DNA from: Schistocerca nitens
Taxonomy: Eukaryota; Arthropoda; Insecta; Orthoptera; Acrididae
Direction of reading: 5' to 3'
Assembly: GCF_023898315.1 (NCBI RefSeq)
Contig: NC_064621.1
Location: forward strand, 135,964,521-136,028,520
Length of the DNA stretch: 64,000 nt
Under the pieces are notes generated by a model. It was given only the letters and a program-made list of their open reading frames with translations. It ran no database searches and was not told the origin of the DNA. The position numbers and the translations under genes were made by a program. Of the stretch, positions 55,490 to 64,000 are shown one piece after another (positions within the stretch are counted from its first letter, which is position 1; each line of letters opens with the position of its first letter).

Positions 55490-58020
55490 ACAATTAAAGT
55501 GTCATGAACAAAGCAAAGAAATTGTACAGGCTACTCTACATGTTCTCACAGGAAGTATACCAACTGGTATAATGATTGATACAGGTGCAGTGGTAAGTAT
55601 TGTGTCTACCAGTTTATACAATAGAATACGAGAGGTTACAATGGTGCCTACCTACCCTGTCCAGAACTGTGGAATTCTGGGAGTTATCGTGGTCAAATGG
55701 CAAATAGCAGAATCCAGAAGCCAAAAGAAATAAGATTAGGGAATAGAGAGATGTAATGTCCGTTCTTAATCATAAGTGGACTAATAATCGAATGCATTTT
55801 GCACCCAGACATTTTATGTAAGAAGCATGGGGTAATGGGTAAATGCTGTTTGAACTTCACTAGCCAAATAATTACAACAGATCTAGCAAGAACCAAGGTG
55901 AAACATGGTAAGTACTACCAAGGGATAAATGTTAAGTTAGTTAAAACATTAACTGCATCCACTTGGGACACTTCTGCATCAAGTAATCGGGTTAATGATG
56001 CAGAGAGCTACATAATAAATGAATTAAGAGTGTCTACCACTGCTGACTTTTCACAGTGTGATGAATTAGAAATACTGTTGTTGAAGCGTGTAAATGTTTT
56101 TAGTAATAAAACCTGGTATATTAAACGCTTATCAGTAGAAAACGAATGGCCGCCCCCATGAGATTTATTACTACAACACATATACCATCACGTGGTCAAA
56201 GGAAACAGCAGTTAGCAAAGAAACGAAACAGATGGTATAATTGAACCATCCATGTCACTATTCTGTAGCCCACTATTAGCTGTTGCCAAACCTGGAGGCA
56301 ATGTCCATTTGGTTCTGGGTGCTAGAGCAATTAACCGAATTATTCTTGTACGAACTCGACCTGAGAATTTAAAAGACCAGTTATAAAAATTTTATTGTAG
56401 TTAAATTCCTAACTAGCATTCATTTACGAAGTTTCTACTGATAAGTAAAGCCAAAATTGAAGAATCTAGGAAATACACAGCCTTTGCCGGCCGCGGTGGT
56501 CTCGCGGTTCTAGGCGCTCCGTCCGGAACCGCGAGACTGCTACGGTCGCAGGTTCGAATCCTGCCTCGGGCATGGATGTGTGTGATGTCCTTAGGTTAGT
56601 TAGGTTTAAGTAGTTCTACGTTCTAGGGGACTGATGGCCACAGATGTTAAGTCCCATAGTGCTCAGAGCCATTTGAACCATACACAGCCTTTATTTTCGC
56701 CAGTGGCTGCTATTAATTCTGTGCGCTGCCATTTGGCTTAAATGTAAGCCCAGAAGTATTCGTTACTGCATTACGTACGGTTACGGGACCTGAACTAATT
56801 GATCAAGTCACACTATATGTTGATCACGTCCTCATAGTACACACACATGGGAAGAACTTATACAGTTACTAGGAGAGACACTATAGAAATACAGGAGTAA
56901 CTGCTAATTTACAAAAATCTAAATCTGTCTGGGAAAAGATTAAATTTCTGCAGCTGCTGAGATCACGCCTGACCTAAATAACACCAGTGCCACAAAAAAT
57001 TTTCTGAATCCAAGTACAAAGTAGCAGCTTAAGGCATTCTGGGCTTTTGTTCATTTCTACGTAGATTTGTACGTACCTGATCAGCAACTTCAAATTTGTT
57101 AGGTATTTTAACGAAAAGTTTATCATGGTTCTGGACGGGTACCTGTGAGAATTACAGGATATGGATAATCTCACACGATTCAAAACACAGACTGTATCAT
57201 TACCACATGAAACACAATGATTTTCTCTTCTATAGGCGAAATCCTAATTTTGACGCTTGGTGCGTTTGAATTCCTGGTGCTTATAAGGACACATTAATGT
57301 GGTATATGCAAAAAGCTTGAGGGCATTATGGAGTCTCCAGTCGTGTACAGAAAATTAATTTATACTGTCATATTCCCAAAGTGAGGAAGTAAACACAAAC
57401 CGCTAAAAACCTGTTTCATTTATCAAAAATTCAAACCCTCTAATAAATCACGTCACACTGAGCTGCATTTTATAATACCAACACAACACTTCAAATAGTC
57501 TGCGTGGACGTTACCAGCCCTCTTCCCTCTACTAAGGGCCGACGGTGTTAAGTATGTTGTTGCCTTATACGATCATTCACTACAAATGGAAAACCTACCG
57601 CGCTGCTACCCGATAACACATCAACTTAACTTGTGACACCTGGAAAACATTCCTACAAGATCATGGTTTCCACAAATATTAATCTCATTCTTTTACCCAC
57701 AGGGAAATGCGTCTGAATGTGTCTTTAGAAAAGTCAATAGGTTTATTCGGAGAAACGGACGCAGTTGCCAAATGAAGTGGGTATAACATCTTGTACTTTT
57801 CTAACAAGTGATAAACAGGTGTAAAACCTACAGTTTATTCCACCTGATCTGATTAGAAAATCCAGGGAAAAGTATGAGTGGATTAGATCCGCTGTCCAGA
57901 GTAGGCACAGCAGAATGATCCTGATACGAAAAGTAAAGAAACTATTAATTGTCATCACACAACAGGAACGCTTACTTGAGTTACATCGTGACAGAAAATT
58001 ACATCAAACACAGTCTCATT
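55490..58020 (+). pseudogene. Decayed gypsy (Ty3) pol
   Basis: Plus-strand motifs in order: protease GIMIDTGAVVSIVS (about 55570-55610); reverse transcriptase start IEPSMSLFCSPLLAVAKPGG (about 56240-56300) and VHLVLGARAINRI; LPFGLNVSPEVFVTAL and TLYVDHVLIVHTH (about 56735-56850, YVDD changed to YVDH); QLKAFWAFVHFY (about 57025-57060). Integrase follows with GHYGVSSRVQKINLYCHIPK (about 57325-57380), IVCVDVTSPLPSTKG (about 57490-57540) and VVALYDHS. RNase H is mostly missing. There are numerous stops and frameshifts. A SINE lies at 56486-56679. Long terminal repeats were not found. Confidence 0.82.
56486..56679 (+). mobile_element. tRNA-headed SINE (family A), nested in gypsy pol
   Basis: GCCGGCCGCGGTGGTCTCGC start, B box GGTTCGAATCC and full tail. 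The 13-bp duplication ATACACAGCCTTT lies at 56473-56485 and 56680-56692 in reverse transcriptase sequence. Confidence 0.95.
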
Positions 58021-58042
58021 AAGGAGGAGACAGTCCTTCATT

Positions 58043-58284
58043 GTCCGCAGCTCGTGGTCTTGCGGTAGCGTTCTCGCTTCCCGCACACGGGGTCCCGGGT
58101 TCGATTCCCGGCGGGGTCAGAGATTTTCTCTGCCCCGTGATGACTGGGTGTCGTGCGTCTTTCATCATCATTGACTCGCAAGTCACCGAAGTGGCGTCAA
58201 CTAAAAAGGACTTGCAATACGGCGGCCGAACTTCCCCGCAGGGGCCTCTCGCCCAACAATGCCATACGATCATTTCATTTCATT
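58043..58284 (+). mobile_element. tRNA-headed SINE (family B body)
   Basis: The head (GCTCGTGGTCTTGCGGTAGC; B box GGTTCGATTCC) differs from the copy at 45012, but the body has the same GACTCGCAAGTCACCGAAGT block and the CATTTCATTTCATT tail. The 10-bp duplication GTCCTTCATT lies at 58033-58042 and 58285-58294. Confidence 0.92.
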
Positions 58285-58294
58285 GTCCTTCATT

Positions 58295-59165
58295 CACTCC
58301 AAATCATCGCTTCTGCACAAGAGGAATCTCACGTGGCATTATATGTACTGGACCTTACAGGACTACGAATAACACGTCGAGGTGCTGTCTTCTAACATAT
58401 CCTAAAAGTTACAGAATCAGGGGATTATATTCCCATCTAGACAATAGGGGTTTAGATTATGAAAGTATTTACTGATTTGTGTATAAGTGTGTATAACGTA
58501 GAGATAAGAGCAGGACAGTCATATGTATGATCACTACTTCAAACCTAAGACAAAGAGACTTATTGCATACTACGACAATAGATTAAGCAAGCTGTGGACA
58601 AGTATTGTTCTTTCATTTCTTGCGAGCATATGACTAACATCTGCTCGGCTTGTTTTACTACATTTCTTTTTCCCATGTTACGGTGACTATACAGAAACTG
58701 AATTTCAATCTGTGATAGGCCATGTTGTACCATCGTGAGTAAACGCGACACTTTTCCGAAGTAGGATTTGATAAGAAGGCCAGGTTCACTGGAGGAATTT
58801 AAGAAATGATTGTAAATACAGAAATTGATCGAAAGGTGAAAAGATATGTACCTAATCCGTTAGCAGATATGTTGCCTAGAAGTATTGGAACAGAACATTT
58901 TGGAATCGGTGTGGGAGAATTTATCAGAGTATGATCTGTGAAAAGTCTACTGATAAATAGTGTTGTACTAAAGTACAGTGCCAAAGAATTACTTGTATAG
59001 CGAATATGGTAAGAGGAGGAACTGTAATGGGCGCGTCTTGCATAAAGTTATTCAATACGGCTTTAGTAGTACGATGTTGCAACATTGCATTACGGAGGAC
59101 AAACTGTGGCGTTGGAGTGTGCATAGTGGATGCGCTACATGTATCTTGCGATACTCAGGGACTCG
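58295..59165. other. No gene recognised
   Basis: AT-rich, with frames up to about 76 codons. It could include gypsy remains, but nothing is readable. Confidence 0.4.
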
Positions 59166-59177
59166 TGTTTTGCTTTT

Positions 59178-59376
59178 GAGGCCGGCCGTGGTGGCCGAGT
59201 GGTTCTAGGCGCTACAGTCTGGAACCGCGTGACCGCTACGGTCACAAGTTTGAATCCTGCCTCGGGCATGGATGTGTGTGATGTCTTTCGGTTAGTTAGG
59301 TTTCAGTAGTTCTAAGTTCTAGGGGACTGATGACCTCAGAAATTAAGTCCCATAGTGCTCAGAGCGATTTGGACCA
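59178..59376 (+). mobile_element. tRNA-headed SINE (family A)
   Basis: GAGGCCGGCCGTGGTGGCCG start, B box AGTTTGAATCC (mutated) and full tail. The 10-bp duplication TGTTTTGCTT lies at 59166-59175 and 59377-59386. Confidence 0.93.
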
Positions 59377-59705
59377 TGTTTTGCTTCTAATGTCATGTAG
59401 AAATGATTTGTGCTGAACTCCATGAGAGCTGCGGTTCATTTCAGATAACTCACGAACACTGACAACAGGCCTGTGCGCAGTCTTCAGTTATCAGTCACAA
59501 CTGTGCCCTGGCAGATGGAGTGAACAAACCGCTCATTTAACTGAGACGTCAGCTATGACTGTCGGTGCGTTGCCTTCGTTATTTATTTAAATTTTGAATA
59601 AAACCATATAAAAAGTTTAGTGGGGCCTCTCAACCTGCACATGCTCATTCATTAATGGAATTCAGATCTAAATGATTAATGTCCATAATAACCTATGTGA
59701 CAATA

Positions 59706-60952
59706 CGAGGGGCGTTTGAAAAGTCCATGCAAAGTCCAAGAGATGGCACCACCGGCGCGTATCGAGGTCATGTTTAGTTAGTAGCATCTTTGGGAAGAAC
59801 GCACACCAAGTTTCAGCCATATTGGTCTGTTTCTTTGTGTTTGGCATTGGTGTGAATCAAGGAGAAATGGACGAAATAGAATTTCATGTGGTGATTAAAC
59901 ATTACTTTACGAAAGGCAAAACGCCTCAGGAGACTAAAGAGAAGCTTGATGAACATTACGGTGACTCTGCACCATCGATTAGAACAGTTTATAAGCGGTT
60001 TCAAAATTTTCGAAGTGGCCATATGGGCACAAGTGATGCTGAACGTTCTGGACGTCTTGTGGAGGTTACGACTCCAGAAATAATTGATATCATGGATTCA
60101 TGATATGGATGACAGAAGAGTTAAGGTGTGTGAGATAGCTAGTGCTGTGTGCATCTCGAATGAACGGCTACCGTACATAATATTTTTCAAGATGGGTTCC
60201 GCGATTGCTCACGCTTGACCAAAAACGGAAACGTGTGAAGTGCTGCAAGGATGGTTTGCAGCTGTTTTGGAAGAATCTGCAGGACTTTAAGCGTCGCTTC
60301 GTCACTGTGGATGAAACATGTATACATTACTATACTCCTGAGACCAAACAACAATCTAAAAAATGGGTTACCAAGGGATAATCTGCACCAAAAAAGGCGA
60401 AGACCATTCCTTCGGCCGGAAAGGTTATTGCGACTGTCTTTTGGGATTCGCAAGGGATAATCTTCGACGACTATCTGGAAAAGGTTAAAACTATTACAGG
60501 TGAATATTATTCAACGTTATTGGACGGTTTGAAAACCGAGCTGCAAGAAAAAAGTAGGCGATTAGACCGCAAAAAAGTCCTTTTTCATCACGACAATGCA
60601 CCAGCACGCACCTCAGCAGTTGTGGTCGCAAAATTAATGGAAATTGGATTCCAACTTGTTTCACATCCCCCCTATTCTCCAGACTTGGCTCCCTCTGACT
60701 ACTATTTGTTCCCCAATTTGAAGAAATGGCTGGCGCGACAAAGATTTTATTCAAACGAGGAGGCGATTGCAGCAACTAATAGCTATTTTGCACACTTGGA
60801 CAATTCCTATTATTCGGAGGGGATCAACAAATTAGAACAGCGTTGGACGAAGTGTATACGTCTAACAGGAGACTATGTCGAAAAATAAAAAAGGTTTACC
60901 CCAAACACGTAAGTAGTTTTTATTTTTGCACGAATTTTTCAGACGCCCCTCG
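59706..60952 (+). mobile_element. mariner transposon (DD34D)
   Basis: Terminal repeats CGAGGGGCGTTTGAAAAGTC (left) and CGAGGGGCGTCTGAAAAATT (right, reversed). TA lies at 59704-59705 and 60953-60954. Length is 1,247 bp. Confidence 0.95.
59867..60888 (+). pseudogene. mariner transposase, frameshifted
   Basis: ATG at 59867 starts MDEIEFHVVIKHYFTKGKTP and the HTH region SIRTVYKRFQNFRSGH. The frame ends at TGA 60101-60103. Sequence between there and about 60185 has lost part of the linker. Then RWVPRLLT (WVPHxL motif), FVTVDETCIHYY (first Asp), a stop at WVTKG-TAA (about 60378) and HHDNAPAR (second Asp). YSPDLAPSDYYLFPNLKKW (third Asp, 34 residues from the second) leads to the stop at 60888. One frameshift and at least one nonsense codon make it inactive. 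Confidence 0.92.
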
Positions 60953-61085
60953 TACAAAACAAAAAGTCGTGCTCTAATCATAAAAGTTTACGTACCTCCA
61001 CAATTAAATACGGATCCATCACTCCTATAATAAATGTATATGTAAATATATTGCCACCTCTATTTGTGTAAAGTGTTATCTGTTC

Positions 61086-61220
61086 GAATGTGTTTGAAAT
61101 CTTATGGAACTTAACTGCTAAGGTCATCAGTCCCTGAGCTTACACACCACTTAACCTGAATTATCCTAAGGACAAACACACACACCCGTGCCCGAGGGAG
61201 GACTCGAACCTCCGCCGGGA
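61086..61220 (-). mobile_element. tRNA-headed SINE (family C), 5' truncated
   Basis: Tail and body present up to the B box complement (GGACTCGAACCTCCGCCGGG), then truncated. The 12-bp duplication TGTTATCTGTTC lies at 61074-61085 and 61221-61232. Confidence 0.93.
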
Positions 61221-61232
61221 TGTTATCTGTTC

Positions 61233-61870
61233 TTGACTGTAACTTGCTCTGCTCATGCCTTCCGTAGTAGTAATTCTGTGGCACTCCCGTTTCATGCACA
61301 CCAAAGTGGAGAGCCGCCTGGGGGTGAACAATAGGTTTCGGAAAAACCAAATTCATGGTTTTTGCGTACTGTTCCGGCCGATGACCTTTAATGCAGAGAT
61401 TGGTCACCAAGATGGACCTTAATACATCCCAATATCGTCGCCTGTGCCATTCCTTTGGTACCCTCTCCTGTGGTCGTCACTCAACGCAGCAGCTGTCCGA
61501 TCCAGACATCCTCTACCACATGAAACAGAACATTACTCGTCCTACCACGAGCAAAGGAAGTCCACTTCTTACCTACATTCCATGACTGTATCAGATGAAA
61601 GACGTAAACAACAACAACAACAACAGCAAAATAAATTAATGTGAAAGTGTGCGCAACAAACAAACTATATGTCGAACATTGTAGACTGCCAGGTACAAGT
61701 GCATATATTCCATCATACTTTATCGTAAAAACAAACTTTATTCATGACTCATTAAACGAATAAAAGGTGGCCATCTTTTTAATTAACCGAACGACAAACA
61801 GAGAGACACTGTATTGTGTGTTTCCACAAAGCACTGAATTTTAATTCCTAACAACAAAATTCCTGAATAA
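61233..61870. other. No gene recognised
   Basis: Short frames on both strands and a (CAA)n run at about 61606-61625. No recognised element. Confidence 0.4.
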
Positions 61871-61879
61871 CAGAAAGTA

Positions 61880-62139
61880 ATAAAAAAAAATGGAAATGAG
61901 CGTATGGCATCGTTGGCCGGGAGGCCCCATCCGGGGGCGTTCGGCCACCATGTGCTAGTCTTATTTTTGTAGACGCCACATTGGGCGATTTGACCGCCGG
62001 TGATGAAGATGAAATGTTGATGAGGACAACACGACACCTAGACCCCGAGCGAAGAAAATCTCCAATACAGCCAGGAATCGAAACCGGGCACGATTGCAGG
62101 GGAGGCGAGCACATTACCACCCAGCTAAGCAGGCGGACG
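61880..62139 (-). mobile_element. tRNA-headed SINE (family B)
   Basis: Minus-strand copy. Read in reverse, the B-box side gives GGTTTCGATTCCTGGCTGTA, then the body with TCACCGGCGGTCAAATCGCC and GGGGCCTCCCGGCCAACGAT. The 9-bp duplication CAGAAAGTA lies at 61871-61879 and 62140-62148. Confidence 0.82.
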
Positions 62140-62148
62140 CAGAAAGTA

Positions 62149-62538
62149 TAATCCAGTGTATTTTAACGTAATGTACTGTTTATATTTTTGTGTGTTATGT
62201 CATACTACACTGCAATGGCACTTTGAATTGCTACTGGAGTAAGTTGTTAACCTTGTCGTAGTCATTCAAGGGGGCGATATAAAAGCTTAACTTTGTATCG
62301 GCTCGCTTCACAGACTAATTTGTGTACCTTTGGTGGATTTTGGGTAGTCATTTCTCTTGTTAGATAGATCAACATCCATTGGACTCTTTTAGACTGAATG
62401 AAATAATTATCATAATATTCACATGTTGTGGTTTAATGTACTTTAGACATATCCGTCCTGTATCTTTGGTTACTTATATGTGTGGATTTTATATTACAGC
62501 AGTTTAATGTTGCCGTGAAGCATTAATTTAGTGATGTG
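62149..62538. other. No gene recognised
   Basis: AT-rich spacer without a frame of note. Confidence 0.45.
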
Positions 62539-62550
62539 ATGACGCATCAA

Positions 62551-62755
62551 AAAAAAAATGGTTCAAATGGCTCTGAGCACTATGCGACTCAACTGCTGTG
62601 GTCATCAGCCCCCTATAACTTTGAACTACTTAAACCTAACTAACCTAAGGACATCACACACATCCATGCCCGAGGCAGGATTCGAACCTGCGACCGTAGC
62701 AGTCGCACAGTTCCTGACTACGCGCCTAGAACCGCGAGACCACCGCGGCCGGCAA
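62551..62755 (-). mobile_element. tRNA-headed SINE (family A)
   Basis: Minus-strand copy with the B box complement GGATTCGAACC and the end GCGGCCGGC. The 12-bp duplication ATGACGCATCAA lies at 62539-62550 and 62756-62767. An A run (complement of a tail) lies at the left edge. Confidence 0.94.
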
Positions 62756-62767
62756 ATGACGCATCAA

Positions 62768-64000
62768 CCACGTATAATTACGTGAATGACTACTATGCTC
62801 ATTTTAGAACCTGCAATCTTATATGCTCGAAAAACAAATTTGAAAGTTTGCTGCTGTACGCTGCTATACATTTGGTCGTGTCATACTGGAATACTACGCT
62901 GTCGCACGTCACCCGACTTACTGCTGTCCAGCAGCGTACTCTGCGCCTTCATATAATTCCTCGAACACGAAAGATAACCCGGAAAACCACAGAAGCTGAA
63001 GCGAAGCAAGTGCTGTATCGTGTGTGAGATACAGAGGCCAGCGAGTGTGCCCGGACTTACCCCAGTTCAGTGGTAGCGCCACGTCACCTTAACGCGTCTG
63101 CGCGTAGGGCGGAAGTATTGCACCACAATTAAGTATGAAATTAAAAATCAAAATTTAGGTTTAAAACTTTGTTAAAATATAGTTTAGTGTTGCAATGTTC
63201 CAAATACCAAGTCTTTGTTCTAGACTTAACAGTTAACGTAAAAATGCCGTTTTAAGACGAAAATAAGTGGCGCTAAATAATGAAGCTAGATAGCCAGAAT
63301 TTGGTCAGAAGGTGCAACTGTAGCTCATAAATAAGTGGTGCACGTTTCCAAAACCATAAAAGAAAAATTAACACCGGAATCCACGTTTTTAGGAAAAATC
63401 AAAAGAGCTAAATAATGGACTTAGAAACATGAAAATTTGTTTTATGTTTCAGTTCACCCCAAAAGTAGTAACTGAGGGATCACGTTAAGCTACCTCTTAT
63501 AGTTTTTGAGTAATTTGTAACTAAAGTATACCCAATCGTAGTAGATTAAGCACCTGTAATTTTAATGATAAGAGAATTTTGGTTAAAGTGAATGATAAAA
63601 TATACCAAAAATAAAGCTATACCGAATTTGAGAATTGTAGTATTAATAATAGCCGATAAAAGTGTTAGTAAAGTTATGGTTCAGAGGCAATGATCTACCG
63701 TTAGTTCCACTATAAAAATTCTAAAAGGCAAAGTTTTCATTCTAGCGAGCTGAAACTTTTTCGGAGATTTCAAACAACTTAACTGAACACAAATAAAAAT
63801 TAATAAGTTTCTGAATTAATTTGTAGCCATGTTATTAAATATTATGTACCCGAGAAAGCGGTCGTTCGGAGGCTGCTGCAGTATGCAGATAGCCGCAGAC
63901 AACAGATGTTCTCTCGGTCGTCCGCTCCGGCACCTACATAAATACTGCCCAAGATGCAGTAGGGACTTCACTTCGCATTCAGCTACTGTAAGATCCACGT
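62768..64000. other. No gene recognised
   Basis: AT-rich, especially 63120-63840. Frames up to 81 codons lack motifs. No repeat boundary was seen. Confidence 0.45.

Overview
The window looks like intergenic or intronic DNA from a large, repeat-rich insect genome. I infer an orthopteran, probably a Schistocerca-type locust, from abundant tRNA-headed SINEs whose tail I recognise from those genomes, together with Tc1/mariner, RTE, jockey, Penelope-like and gypsy elements. No complete host protein-coding gene, rRNA gene or functional tRNA gene could be supported. Nearly every long open frame belongs to a transposable element, most of them broken.

Layout. At 0-16 kb there are scattered SINEs, a piggyBac-like remnant carrying a decayed mariner, two copies of one Tc1 (DD34E) family, an older Tc1 relic and two RTE retrotransposons. 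At 16-24 kb there is a DD41D-type mariner-superfamily element holding both a SINE and a poly(A)-tailed possible retrocopy, then a Tc1 relic, a composite of tRNA-like modules, a diverged tandem array, a LINE 3' end and another SINE. At 24-35 kb there is an RTE element split by a second Tc1 family and by a SINE, a foldback repeat, two more Tc1-like relics and a third copy of the first Tc1 family.

At 37.5-44.5 kb lies a decayed gypsy retrotransposon (minus strand). Its reverse transcriptase is split by a Penelope-like fragment, which is itself split by a jockey LINE; an RTE LINE sits near its gag. At 44.9-49.1 kb four elements are nested inside one another, each step marked by target-site duplications or simple-repeat joints: SINE, then SINE, then LINE, then Tc1. 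The innermost Tc1 has the only full-length intact transposase frame in the window (335 aa, DD32E spacing).

At 50-64 kb there are more SINEs, including one derived from 5S rRNA, a near-perfect 85-nt inverted repeat with hammerhead-like cores, a decayed plus-strand gypsy pol and a DD34D mariner.

The elements do not form a pathway. They record successive transposition: DNA transposons at TA sites, and SINEs and LINEs with 8-16 bp target-site duplications. The target-site duplications, nesting order, in-frame stops and small deletions allow relative dating. Coordinates were read by eye, so most boundaries are good to a few bases where a duplication is quoted and to tens of bases elsewhere.
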